64,000 nucleotides of DNA from assembly GCF_039523075.1 (NCBI RefSeq), contig NZ_BAAAEP010000002.1:1-64000 (forward strand), in the 5' to 3' direction. This DNA comes from Caenispirillum bisanense. Lineage in GTDB: Bacteria; Pseudomonadota; Alphaproteobacteria; Rhodospirillales; Rhodospirillaceae. The position numbers and the translations under genes are program-made. This document shows, in pieces, positions 33,035 through 40,634 of the stretch. How positions within the stretch are numbered: position 1 is the stretch's first letter; each line of letters opens with the position of its first letter. A model generated the notes under the pieces. That model saw only the letters and a list, made by a program, of their open reading frames with translations, made no database searches and was not told the DNA's origin.

Positions 33035-33730
33035 CTAGATCAACTCTCCACCCGACTCACTCGGGGGCAGCAAAACGGGTTGCGAGTCAAGCGTCCGTTG
33101 CAACTCTGACCTTCTCCTGCGCGCCAGAATTGCCTCGCACCGCCTATTGATTTTAGCTTGCCAGTTAGTGCTTGGTCGCAGCGGACGAGGGTACTTGAGT
33201 TGCGAAATGAACAGCAGCACCTGCCTCTCACAAGGACTATGAAGCTGCGCTCCAAACTGCGCCTTCATACCCTCTAGACCAATACAGCCACTGCCATAGA
33301 ATGCTATTGCCAAATATGCGGATGCTACAGAGTTCTTCGGGCGATGCCTCGCGAGAGCAATAGCCAGCAATTGTTCTCGTATCTTTCGGGCGGCGGTGCG
33401 CTCATAGCGCTCCGTGACCACCCTTACAAACTGCTGCTCGATAGTACTCGCACCCTGCACGCGGCCGGACACTATTCGTATCCATATAGCGCGAAGCATT
33501 GCGATCGGGTCTACGCCGAGGTGGTAGACGCTGCGATGATCTTCTGCCTCGATCAGTGTAGCAACAAATGGGAGAGGTACGGATCCCGAAAATTTGTCGA
33601 CGGTATTTAGGCACCGCTCCAGATCCGCCGAGAACGTCCCGGATGAAGAGCTTTCAATCCATCTTGAAATGGTAATCAGGGGGGTCGACAGCAATAAAAT
33701 TAACAATCTTAGAATTCGTCTCTTTGCCAT
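33035..33730 (-). CDS. stand-alone GT51 peptidoglycan transglycosylase-like protein
   Basis: A 231-residue protein with one N-terminal membrane helix (about residues 7-21) and a GT51 glycosyltransferase domain. Motifs match the class A PBP/MtgA type: AEDHRSVYHLGVDP (first catalytic Glu), GASTIEQQF, ARKIREQL, KNSVASAYLAIAFYG and a second Glu in CERQVLLFISQLKYP. Several usual residues differ, so it is a divergent branch. Base composition is near 50% G+C by eye, far below its neighbours, and points to transfer. It overlaps the gene upstream by 22 bases and forms a pair with it. Possible role: wall synthesis in an acquired element, or a defence effector; neither is shown. Confidence 0.75.
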   Translation of the reverse strand: MAKRRILRLLILLLSTPLITISRWIESSSSGTFSADLERCLNTVDKFSGSVPLPFVATLIEAEDHRSVYHLGVDPIAMLRAIWIRIVSGRVQGASTIEQQFVRVVTERYERTAARKIREQLLAIALARHRPKNSVASAYLAIAFYGSGCIGLEGMKAQFGAQLHSPCERQVLLFISQLKYPRPLRPSTNWQAKINRRCEAILARRRRSELQRTLDSQPVLLPPSESGGELI

Positions 33731-34200
33731 CTGACGTCGCCGGATTGGTTCGCCACCATTGAACTGAATGTGCCTGTCATTTCGTTCTCCTCCGCTATTA
33801 GGTCATAGAAGTTGGTGGACTCGCGCCCGTGGCCTACTTCGATAACGTGCAATAAGAGCCTATCTTTTCCAAAGTAGCTTTTTTCTATATAGCCTTCTAC
33901 CTGTCCTCTGGTGCGTTTCGTTCCCACAAAATCTCTTTCTCCGGTCGAGGAGTTTTCGTAGATCTTTTCGACGGTTCCTCCAACCCTGCTCCCCTCGCGC
34001 CAGAGCATAGCAACATATCGGAGAATCATCCCCTCGTACGGCTTGTAAGCTGTTTCAACCGTGCGGACCTCGAAGTACCAGCGCCCGGTAACTTTTGGCA
34101 AAGGCGCAACTCTTTCACGGAACCAGAAAAAAAGGACAGCCAGTATTACACCGCCAATCAGGGTAGCCAAAATATCCGCCCAGAAAGATTCAAAGCTCAC
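33709..34200 (-). CDS. membrane-anchored beta-rich protein of unknown function
   Basis: A 163-residue protein with one N-terminal helix (about residues 9-27) and a soluble part that looks like a small beta-barrel: GRWYFEVRTVE, MILRYVAMLWREGSRVGG, GYIEKSYFGKDRLLLHVIE and MTGTFSSM. I do not recognise the family. The layout recalls membrane beta-barrel effectors such as Cap15 of CBASS, but no nucleotidyltransferase is near, so this is only a likeness. GTG 34200 has GGAGGA 8 bases upstream. It is A+T-rich like its partner and is the first gene of the pair, about 220 bases from the 3' end of tRNA-Arg. Confidence 0.65.
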   Translation of the reverse strand: MSFESFWADILATLIGGVILAVLFFWFRERVAPLPKVTGRWYFEVRTVETAYKPYEGMILRYVAMLWREGSRVGGTVEKIYENSSTGERDFVGTKRTRGQVEGYIEKSYFGKDRLLLHVIEVGHGRESTNFYDLIAEENEMTGTFSSMVANQSGDVRWQRDEF

Positions 34201-34379
34201 CTAATGTCTCCTCCCACTGGACCGGCGTTAACTTTCCTACTGACTATTTGTCGCGCAAACATAGAGGTGACTGATAAGATGTTCTGCAGTTTCTTAGCGA
34301 GCGGTAGGGGCGGAGGGGCCTGAAGGAGACATTGACCGGAAGCAACGGCATCCTCGCCGGCGCAGTCTCTGAGATTGAA

Positions 34380-34409
34380 GCTGGGCACCTCCGTCGGGAG
34401 GTGCCCAGC
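34380..34409 (-). terminator. strong hairpin downstream of tRNA-Arg
   Basis: GCTGGGCACCTCC and GGAGGTGCCCAGC form a perfect 13-bp stem with a GTCG loop, 13 bases beyond the tRNA 3' end. It probably ends the tRNA transcript, though no U-run follows. Confidence 0.6.
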
Positions 34410-34421
34410 ATCGCCGCCAAC

Positions 34422-34498
34422 TGGCGCGCCCTGCAGGATTCGAACCTGCGACCGTCCGCTTAGAAGGCGGATGCTCTATCCAGCTGAGCTAAGGGCGC
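34422..34498 (-). tRNA. tRNA-Arg (anticodon TCT)
   Basis: A 77-base cloverleaf with acceptor stem GCGCCCT/AGGGCGC, D-arm TAGCTCAGCTGGATAGAGC, anticodon loop CTTCTAA (TCT), T-arm GGTTCGAATCC and an encoded CCA. Its 3' end faces the A+T-rich cassette at 33035-34200; tRNA 3' ends are common insertion sites, though no second copy of the end was found. Confidence 0.96.
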
Positions 34499-34538
34499 CG
34501 CGCGGGCGCCGGCGCTGTCGGGCCGGCGCCGGAAGGCA

Positions 34539-34865
34539 TCAGACGTTGTGCTTGATGCGGTAGGGCTCCGGCGTCTTGCTGTAGGCGAAGTTGTCGGCGT
34601 AAGCCTTGGGCTTCACGCGGCGTTCCTTGGGCTCGGTCACCTTGTAGTCGTAGCCCTGCTGGCGGGCGTAGGCGATCGCCTCTTCCTTGGAGGCGAACCA
34701 CAGCTTCACCTGCTGGCGGGTATCGCGGCCGCTGGTCCAGCCCATGAGCGGATCAACGGTGCGCGGCGCCTGCGGTTCGAACTCCAGCAGCCACCGACGG
34801 CTGTTGCCGTAGCCCGACTGCATGGCCGTCTTGGCCGGCCGATGAATGCGCACGGAGATCGCCAT
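34539..34865 (-). CDS. complex I accessory subunit, NDUFS4 homologue (ETC complex I conserved region)
   Basis: A 108-residue soluble protein matching the ETC complex I subunit family, the bacterial counterpart of mitochondrial NDUFS4 (18 kDa), which stabilises the NADH-oxidising arm of complex I. The family pattern is clear: GYGNSRRWLLEFEP, PLMGWTSGRDTRQQVKLWF, EAIAYARQQGYDY and the end NFAYSKTPEPYRIKH. These accessory subunits are characteristic of Alphaproteobacteria. It sits between two tRNA genes, all on the minus strand, so may share a transcript with them. Confidence 0.93.
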   Translation of the reverse strand: MAISVRIHRPAKTAMQSGYGNSRRWLLEFEPQAPRTVDPLMGWTSGRDTRQQVKLWFASKEEAIAYARQQGYDYKVTEPKERRVKPKAYADNFAYSKTPEPYRIKHNV

Positions 34866-34894
34866 GGTCCCTGTCCCTCGTGGTCGTCTGATCC

Positions 34895-34971
34895 TGGTCG
34901 GGGCGAGAGGATTCGAACCTCCGGCATCCAGCTCCCAAAGCTGGCGCTCTACCAGGCTGAGCTACGCCCCG
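34895..34971 (-). tRNA. tRNA-Pro (anticodon TGG)
   Basis: A 77-base cloverleaf with acceptor stem CGGGGCG/CGCCCCG, D-arm TAGCTCAGCCTGGTAGAGC, anticodon loop TTTGGGA (TGG), T-arm GGTTCGAATCC, discriminator A and encoded CCA. It is upstream of the NDUFS4 homologue on the same strand. Confidence 0.96.
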
Positions 34972-35114
34972 GTGGGAGGGAAACCTATGGGGTCGCACAC
35001 CGTTTGGCAAGCCTGCATGCGCGCCCGCCGGCCGGGGTCATAACCTCATTGCGACAAAGGTCTCGAAACTGTAAAATGGCACCATTCCAGACCCCCGGCG
35101 CGGAGCCCCTGACC

Positions 35115-35540
35115 ATGCCCTTCATGGAGTGGCGGGACGAATACAGCGTGCATCACGCCACGCTGGACTTCGACCACCAGATGCTGATCAACATCATCAA
35201 CCAGCTGCACGACGCCATCCAGACGAAGCAGGACACGGCGGTCATCGGCATGGTCATCGGCAGCCTGAAGCGGTACGTCGAAACCCACTTCAAGCGGGAG
35301 GAGACGGTGATGCGCGAATGCCGCTTCCCCGACCTCAAGGCCCACGCCCGCAAGCACCGCGAGATCGAGGCAACGGTCAACGACGTGCTCACCCTGTTCC
35401 AGCGCGCGCCGCAGGAAGTGGACAGCCAGGAAGTTCTGCGCTTCCTGAAGACGTGGCTGGTCAATCACATCCTGAAGAGCGACATGAAGTACGCGCCTTA
35501 TGTGGAGCACGAGGGCCGCCTGCCGGCGGCGGTGGATTGA
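35115..35540 (+). CDS. bacteriohemerythrin
   Basis: A 141-residue four-helix bundle that binds O2 at a di-iron site. Ligand candidates are His21 (FDHQ), His58 and Glu62 (HFKREE), His77 and His81 (HARKH), His118 (NHIL) and Asp123, the full hemerythrin set. It opens with MEWRDEYSV, the family start. Single-domain proteins like this buffer or deliver O2 or serve as aerotaxis partners. ATG 35115 has GGAG 9 bases upstream; an in-frame ATG at 35076 is less likely. A terminator follows at 35589. Confidence 0.93.
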   Translation: MPFMEWRDEYSVHHATLDFDHQMLINIINQLHDAIQTKQDTAVIGMVIGSLKRYVETHFKREETVMRECRFPDLKAHARKHREIEATVNDVLTLFQRAPQEVDSQEVLRFLKTWLVNHILKSDMKYAPYVEHEGRLPAAVD

Positions 35541-35588
35541 TCGGCCATACCCGACCGCGCCGCAGAGCCTTGATCGCCTGACAAAAAG

Positions 35589-35619
35589 AGACCGCTCCGG
35601 GAGCCCCGGGGCGGTCTTT
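35589..35619 (+). terminator. terminator after the hemerythrin gene
   Basis: GACCGC pairs with GCGGTC, with more G+C pairing inside, followed by TTT; upstream is an A-run. A reasonable intrinsic terminator about 50 bases past the stop. Confidence 0.7.
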
Positions 35620-35774
35620 CAGGCTTTAAGAGGGGACTGATCATGTCGCATTCTCAGCCAAGTCCTAGCGTGCCACTGCGACATTGACCTGTCAACGAAG
35701 AACTGCCGTGATTTGCCGTTCTTCTGCGGTATTTACCTGCTCAACTCTTGTGGAATAGCTGCGGCGCAGCACGA

Positions 35775-36872
35775 TCAGGCGCCGCGGTACTCATCGCCGC
35801 CATCGGACAGGGCGGCTCGCACCAGCTTTTCCACCGCCGCCGGGCTGAGATCGCGGGTGATGAACACCAGGCGGGAGCGGCGGTCGCTGCCCTCCGGCCA
35901 GCCGGGCAGGGCGGCGGGCGGGTGGAAGACATGCTGCACGCCATGCACCGCCACCGGTGCCGCCTCGCCGCGGACGTTGAGGATACCCTTCAGCCGCAGC
36001 AGGCTTTCGCCCTTGGCGGCGATGATCATCTCCAGCGCCTCGACCAGATGCTGCCACTCCACCGGCTCGTCCAGGGTGAGGCAGAAGGCGGCGATGCGGT
36101 CGCCGTGGCGGTTGACGTCGTGGTGATGGTGGTGGTGATGGTGGTGGTGGTGATGGTCATGGCCGCCGTGTCCATGTCCGTGCCCATGCCCGTGATCCTC
36201 CGTCCCGTAGGCTTCCGCCCGCAGCCAGTCGGCGACATCGGGGATCTTGCCGTCGGCCTTGAACAGCCCCGCCTCCAGCAGCGCCGAGGGCTCCACCGCG
36301 CCGTGGTCGGCGACCAGACGCGGCGCCGCCGGGTTGAGGGCATCCAGCCGCCGCGCCACCGCCTCCCGCCCGGCCTCGTCCACCAGGTCGGCCTTGGTCA
36401 GCACCAGCCGGTCGGCGACGGCGATCTGCTTGGCCGCCTCCGGGTGCTCCGCCAGCTGATCGAGGATGTGGCGGCAGTCGACCGTGGTCACGATGCCATC
36501 GAGCCGATAGCGGCTGGCGATCAGCGGGTCGGTCATGATGGTGTGGAGGATGGGGGCCGGATCGGCGAGGCCGGTGGTCTCGATGATCAGGCGCCGGAAC
36601 TCCACCTCGCCGCGCACCCGCTTCAGGAACAGGTCGCGCAGGGCGGTGATCAGGTCGCCGCGCACGGTGCAGCACAGGCAGCCGGAATTGAGCAGCACGA
36701 TATCGTCGTCCACCTTGCGCACCAGCAGGTGGTCGAGGCCGATCTCGCCAAACTCGTTGATGAGCACGGCGGTATCGGCCAGCTCCGGCCGCTGCAGCAG
36801 GCGGTTGAGCAGGGTGGTCTTGCCGCTGCCGAGGAAGCCGGTCAGCACCGTGACCGGAAGGGTTTCCGTCAT
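35775..36872 (-). CDS. CobW/COG0523 family metallochaperone GTPase, His-rich
   Basis: A 365-residue G3E GTPase. The P-loop GFLGSGKTT (residues 12-20), the metal site GCLCC (Cys65, 67, 68), the Walker B IIETTGLADP and the base-reading LTKADLVDE are present, then a C-terminal CobW domain. Between them lies a His-rich loop with five HG repeats and a run of twelve His, near bases 36110-36200. Members supply Zn or other metals to client enzymes such as a Zn-dependent cyclohydrolase. It directly follows hisI, a Zn enzyme, with a 4-base overlap, so HisI may be a client; that is inference. Confidence 0.88.
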   Translation of the reverse strand: MTETLPVTVLTGFLGSGKTTLLNRLLQRPELADTAVLINEFGEIGLDHLLVRKVDDDIVLLNSGCLCCTVRGDLITALRDLFLKRVRGEVEFRRLIIETTGLADPAPILHTIMTDPLIASRYRLDGIVTTVDCRHILDQLAEHPEAAKQIAVADRLVLTKADLVDEAGREAVARRLDALNPAAPRLVADHGAVEPSALLEAGLFKADGKIPDVADWLRAEAYGTEDHGHGHGHGHGGHDHHHHHHHHHHHHDVNRHGDRIAAFCLTLDEPVEWQHLVEALEMIIAAKGESLLRLKGILNVRGEAAPVAVHGVQHVFHPPAALPGWPEGSDRRSRLVFITRDLSPAAVEKLVRAALSDGGDEYRGA

Positions 36873-37309
36873 TGGCCGTACAGCTCCTCCGGCGGGATGA
36901 CCGGCTCGGTCACGGCGGCGACGCGGCCGTCGCGCAGGGCATTGAAGAAGCAGGTGCGGCGGCCGGTGTGGCAGGCGACGCCCTGCTGGTCGACCACGGC
37001 GAGCAGGGTGTCGCCGTCGCAGTCCACCAGCAGGTCGAGCAGGGTCTGCACCTGGCCGGAGGTTTCGCCCTTGCGCCACAGCTTGCCGCGCGAGCGGGAA
37101 AAGTAGCACACCCGGCCGGTGGTGAGGGTTTCCGCCACGGCGTCGCGGTTCATCCACGCCATCATCAGCACCTCGCCGGTGTCGTGCTGCTGGGCGATGA
37201 CGGCGACCAGGCCGTCGGCATTGAAGCGGATGACGTCCAGCAGCGCCGCGATCTCCTCGGCGGAGGCGGGCGTGCGGGTGAGGGCGGCAGCGGCGGCGGT
37301 GTCGGTCAT
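36869..37309 (-). CDS. hisI: phosphoribosyl-AMP cyclohydrolase (HisI)
   Basis: A 146-residue enzyme for the third step of histidine synthesis, opening the adenine ring of PR-AMP. The family core is seen in order: GLVAVIAQQHDTGEVLMMAWM, YFSRSRGKLWRKGETSG, the Mg/Zn site VDCDGDTLL, and the Zn Cys residues in VACHTGRRTCFF. It is monofunctional, with no HisE fused. Middle gene of metC-hisI-cobW, 24 bases after metC. Confidence 0.94.
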   Translation of the reverse strand: MTDTAAAAALTRTPASAEEIAALLDVIRFNADGLVAVIAQQHDTGEVLMMAWMNRDAVAETLTTGRVCYFSRSRGKLWRKGETSGQVQTLLDLLVDCDGDTLLAVVDQQGVACHTGRRTCFFNALRDGRVAAVTEPVIPPEELYGQ

Positions 37310-37333
37310 GGCTCTTTCGCGGATGGCAGGGGG

Positions 37334-38512
37334 TCAGGCGCCGGCAGCGGCGGCGCGGAAGGCGGCGAAGCCGCGCTCCAGGTCGGTCTTCAGGTCGGTC
37401 ACGTCCTCCAGCCCGATGTGCAGGCGGATGGTGGGGCCGGCCGGGTTCCAGGTGGTCGCGGTGCGGTGGACGGAGCCGCTGGTCGGGATGGCGAGGCTTT
37501 CGAAGCCGCCCCAGGAATAGCCGAGGCCGAACAGGGTCAGCGCATCCAGCATGGCCTCCATGGCCGCCACCGGCGCCGGCCGCAGCTCCACCCCGAGCAG
37601 GCCGGAGGCGCCGAGGAAATCGCGCTTCCAGATGGCATGGCCGGGGTCGTCGGGCAGGGCAGGGTAGAGCACCCGCGCCACGTCCGGCTGCTGCTGCAGC
37701 CAGGTGGCCACCTCCAGGGTGCTGGCCTGGTGGTGGGCCAGCCGCACCGACAGGGTGCGCAGGCCGCGCAGGCCGAGGAAGGCGTCATCGCCGGCCAGGC
37801 TGTAGCCGAAGGCGGTGACGGTGGACTTGATGCGGTCGAACAGGGCGTCGGTGCGGCAGACGATCAGCCCCAGCATGGCATCGGAATGGCCGACGATGTA
37901 CTTGGTGCCGGCGTGGACCGACACGTCGACGCCCTTCTCGAACGAGCGGAAGTAGAGCGGCGTCGCCCAGGTGTTGTCCATCACCACCAGCGCGCCGGCG
38001 GCATGGGCGGCGGCGGCGATGGCGGGAATGTCCTGCATCTCGAAGGTCAGCGAGCCCGGCGCCTCGGTGAACACCACCTTGGTTTCCGGCCGCATCAGGT
38101 CGGCGATGCCGGCGCCGATGAGCGGGTCGTAGTATTCCACCGTGACGCCGAAGCGGGTCAGCACGGTGTCGCAGAAGCGGCGGGTGGGGAAATAGGCGCT
38201 GTCGGTCACCAGCACATGGTCGCCGGCCGCCAGCAGGGCCGACAGGGTGCCGGCGATGGCGGCCAGGCCGGAGGAGGTGGCGATGGCGCGGGCGCCGCCC
38301 TCCAGCTCCGCCACCGCGTCCTCCAGGTCCATGGTCGAGGGCGTGCCGGTGCGGCCGTAGCTGACGGCATCGAAGCGGGCGCGCGCCTTGGCCTTCAGGT
38401 CGGCGACGCTGTCCGACAGGATGGTGGAACAGCGGTAGACCGGCGTGCTGACGGCGCCATGGAAACGGCTGGGGTGGCGGCCGGCATGAACAATGCGCGT
38501 ATCCGTCTTCAT
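37334..38512 (-). CDS. metC: cystathionine beta-lyase (MetC)
   Basis: A 392-residue PLP enzyme of the Cys/Met metabolism family. Key parts are YGRTGTPSTMDLEDAVAELE, SGLAAIAGTLSALL, DNTWATPLYFRSFE with the PLP Asp and the Schiff-base lysine in VHAGTKYIVGHSD. The pattern near the end (GYSWGGFESLAIP) is that of bacterial MetC, which splits cystathionine to homocysteine, pyruvate and ammonia. ATG 38512 is chosen; the frame is open far upstream without homology. First gene of metC-hisI-cobW. Confidence 0.92.
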   Translation of the reverse strand: MKTDTRIVHAGRHPSRFHGAVSTPVYRCSTILSDSVADLKAKARARFDAVSYGRTGTPSTMDLEDAVAELEGGARAIATSSGLAAIAGTLSALLAAGDHVLVTDSAYFPTRRFCDTVLTRFGVTVEYYDPLIGAGIADLMRPETKVVFTEAPGSLTFEMQDIPAIAAAAHAAGALVVMDNTWATPLYFRSFEKGVDVSVHAGTKYIVGHSDAMLGLIVCRTDALFDRIKSTVTAFGYSLAGDDAFLGLRGLRTLSVRLAHHQASTLEVATWLQQQPDVARVLYPALPDDPGHAIWKRDFLGASGLLGVELRPAPVAAMEAMLDALTLFGLGYSWGGFESLAIPTSGSVHRTATTWNPAGPTIRLHIGLEDVTDLKTDLERGFAAFRAAAAGA

Positions 38513-38645
38513 GGCGGTATCCTGACTCCCTGCCCGGGGGCGGCGGCGGTGCCTGCCTGCGGTTGTACCAAGCGGGCCATATTGCCCCCTTGCCGGCCGC
38601 GTTTCCAGCCTTTCGCCGCCACCCGCCTGACGAAGGTCGTAGATG

Positions 38646-38673
38646 ATGATAAAGTGGCTTGTGTGCGGTGCAA
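38646..38673 (-). promoter_or_regulatory. possible metC promoter
   Basis: TTGCAC and TATCAT with a 16-base spacer on the minus strand, about 135 bases before metC. The leader it would give shows no recognisable SAM riboswitch. The rest of the 380-base divergent spacer (38513-38892) holds only A+T-richer sequence and a TTGCAATGCAA palindrome near 38800. Confidence 0.4.
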
Positions 38674-38892
38674 AAAGAGCGCAAATTATCTCCAACGGGT
38701 GCCCGCAACCCGGTCGAAGACGGCGCGTTCCTTGGCTGTGCGCCACATCGAACGGTTGATGCAGGGGCACTGGTTTTAAAACAGACGCTGCCTTATATTG
38801 CAATGCAACACGACATGGCGGCCCGAACCGCCGTGCGGAGGGAATCAGTCCGGCGCCAACCGCTAGGCTGAACCTGTAGGAGAGACTTCATC

Positions 38893-39168
38893 ATGCCCGG
38901 TACCCCGACGGCACACCACGCTCTCAACCTGTTCTCGCTGACCATGGAAAGCCGCCATGGCTGCGACTGGAAGGACAAGATCGCGCCCCACACGGTGGCC
39001 ATGCTGGCGGACGAGATCGTGCTCGGTTTCGGCGCCGAGCCGCTCAGCCCCACCTCCACCCAGAGCGGCGGATCGGTCCCGACCGTGTGGCGTTTCCCCG
39101 ACGGCTCCACCTGCCGCACCGGCTTCTTCGGCCTGAAGATGGAAGAGGCGCTGCGCAAGACCGCCTGA
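38893..39168 (+). CDS. hypothetical protein
   Basis: A 91-residue soluble protein that I do not recognise. Its ATG has AGGAG about 10 bases upstream, and it is followed by a good terminator, so it is likely a real single-gene unit. Visible parts are HGCDWKDKIAPHTVAMLADEIV, a probable helix, and a Gly/Ser/Thr-rich middle leading to VWRFPDGSTCRTGFFGL, which looks like a beta hairpin. Divergent from metC. Confidence 0.65.
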   Translation: MPGTPTAHHALNLFSLTMESRHGCDWKDKIAPHTVAMLADEIVLGFGAEPLSPTSTQSGGSVPTVWRFPDGSTCRTGFFGLKMEEALRKTA

Positions 39169-39204
39169 CGGCGCTACCGCGCTCGCCGCCCCTTCTGCCG
39201 ACAT

Positions 39205-39240
39205 GGCCGCCGCCGGACCCCTCCGGCGGCGGCCTTCGTC
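39205..39240 (+). terminator. terminator between convergent genes
   Basis: GGCCGCCGCCGGA and TCCGGCGGCGGCC, a perfect 13-bp stem with a CCCC loop, then TTCGTCGTT. It lies between the 91-residue protein gene and the convergent acetyltransferase gene. Confidence 0.75.
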
Positions 39241-39267
39241 GTTGCGGCGGGAGGGAAAGGCGAGGGG

Positions 39268-39738
39268 TCAGGACCGCTCGTTGGGCGGCGGCTGCACCCG
39301 GCGGGACATCACCAGAACGGGGTCCCGGTCGTAGCCGAGGCGGCGGTAGAAGTCCTGCACGGCGGCGTTGGTGTCGCGCACCATCAGCATGACCTTCCAG
39401 ATGCCCTGCGCCGCCAGCCAGTCCTCGCCCGCCCGCACCAGCCGGCGGCCGAGGCCATGGCCGCGGTGGTCGGGGTGGACGGCGACGTAGTAGAGCCAGC
39501 CGCGATGGCCGTCATGGCCGCACAGCACCGATCCGACGACGCGGCCGTCCGCCTCCACCGCCGCCAGCACTTCCGACGACGGGTTGGCACGGGCGAAGGG
39601 GATGTCCCACGTCGGCGGGTTATGGGGCCGGGTCAGGCCGCAGGCATCCCACAGGGCGCCCAGGGCCGCCTCTTCTCCGTCCGTCGCCGGGCGGATGACC
39701 GCCGCCGACGGCGCGGCCGTCTCCAGCGCCGCCGTCAT
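39268..39738 (-). CDS. GNAT family N-acetyltransferase
   Basis: A 156-residue GNAT-fold acetyltransferase. The acetyl-CoA binding motif A is VHPDHRGHGLGRRLVRAGEDWL (core HPDHRGHGLGRRL), followed by KVMLMVRDTNAAVQDFYRRLGY. This arrangement is close to the YpeA-type acetyltransferases. The substrate is unknown. Its ATG overlaps the sseA stop by 4 bases, so it is the second gene of that pair. Confidence 0.9.
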   Translation of the reverse strand: MTAALETAAPSAAVIRPATDGEEAALGALWDACGLTRPHNPPTWDIPFARANPSSEVLAAVEADGRVVGSVLCGHDGHRGWLYYVAVHPDHRGHGLGRRLVRAGEDWLAAQGIWKVMLMVRDTNAAVQDFYRRLGYDRDPVLVMSRRVQPPPNERS

Positions 39739-40598
39739 TCGCCCTGGTCCACCGGGGTGTCGGGGTGATTGCCCCATTCGGCCCACGAGCCGTCGTAGAC
39801 CGCCACGTCCACCTTGCCCACCTCGTGCGCCGCCAGCGCCAGGGTGCAAGCGGTGACGCCGGTGCCGCAGCTGGCCACCAGCGGCCGCGCGAGGTCGATG
39901 CCGGCCGCCTCCAGGCGGGCGCGCAGGCGGTCGGGCGGCAGCAGGGTGCCGGCTTCGGGGTCGTAGAGGTCGGCCCACGGCAGATTGGCGGCGCCGGGGA
40001 TGTGGCCCTTCTTGGCCGACGGGCGCGGCTCGTCGGCGTCGCCGCGATAGCGCGGGGCGGCGCGGACGTCGACCACCTGCTCGCGCCGGCTGTCCAGGTT
40101 CGCCATCATGTCCTTCAGCGACCGCACCAGGGTGGAGTTCATGCGCGACGTGAAGTGGCGCGGGCTCGGCACCGGCGGGATGTCCTCGGTCGGGCGGCCC
40201 TCGCGCTGCCACTTGGGCAGGCCGCCGTCGAGCACGAAGACGCTGCGGGCGCCGAACACGCGGAACATCCACCACGCCCGCGCCGCCGCCATGCCGCCGC
40301 CGTTGGCGTCGTAGAGCACGATGGTGTTGCCGTCGCCCAGGCCCAGCTTGCGGACCTTGGACGAAAACACCTCCGGCGCCGGCAGCATGTGCGGCAGGTC
40401 GGTGCTGTGGTCGGCGATGTCGTCGATGTCGAAGAACACCGCGCCGGGGATGTGGCACTCGCGGTACTCCGCCGCCGCATCACGGCCGGAGCCGGGCAGG
40501 AAGCTGGTGGCGTCCACCACCCGCACGTCGGGCGCGCTCAGGTGGTCGGCCAGCCACTGGGTGCTGACCAGGGCCGACGGCTTGGCGTTCTTCGTCAT
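39735..40598 (-). CDS. sseA: 3-mercaptopyruvate/thiosulfate sulfurtransferase (SseA)
   Basis: A 287-residue tandem-rhodanese protein. The inactive N-terminal rhodanese has VVDATSFLP and HIPGAVFFDID; the C-terminal one has VVDVRAAPRY, GHIPGAANLPW and the active-site Cys in the loop CGTGVT. The CGTGVT type marks 3-mercaptopyruvate rather than thiosulfate preference (which uses CRxGx[KR]). It moves sulfur from mercaptopyruvate to cyanide or thiols. It lies next to cysteine synthase on the same strand, fitting sulfur metabolism. Confidence 0.92.
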   Translation of the reverse strand: MTKNAKPSALVSTQWLADHLSAPDVRVVDATSFLPGSGRDAAAEYRECHIPGAVFFDIDDIADHSTDLPHMLPAPEVFSSKVRKLGLGDGNTIVLYDANGGGMAAARAWWMFRVFGARSVFVLDGGLPKWQREGRPTEDIPPVPSPRHFTSRMNSTLVRSLKDMMANLDSRREQVVDVRAAPRYRGDADEPRPSAKKGHIPGAANLPWADLYDPEAGTLLPPDRLRARLEAAGIDLARPLVASCGTGVTACTLALAAHEVGKVDVAVYDGSWAEWGNHPDTPVDQGE

Positions 40599-40634
40599 GT
40601 CTCCATCCCTGACGGTTATCCGTGGAGAGCCATG

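Noticed and set aside
34197..34388. 63-codon frame upstream of the beta-rich protein gene
   Set aside because: It begins inside the tRNA-Arg terminator stem and lacks a good ribosome site; more likely leader sequence.
33000..34421. Integration site (att) pair at tRNA-Arg
   Set aside because: No second copy of the tRNA 3' end was seen on the far side of the A+T-rich cassette, and no integrase is present.
38513..38892. SAM riboswitch upstream of metC
   Set aside because: None of the conserved SAM-I or SAM-II blocks could be found in the leader.
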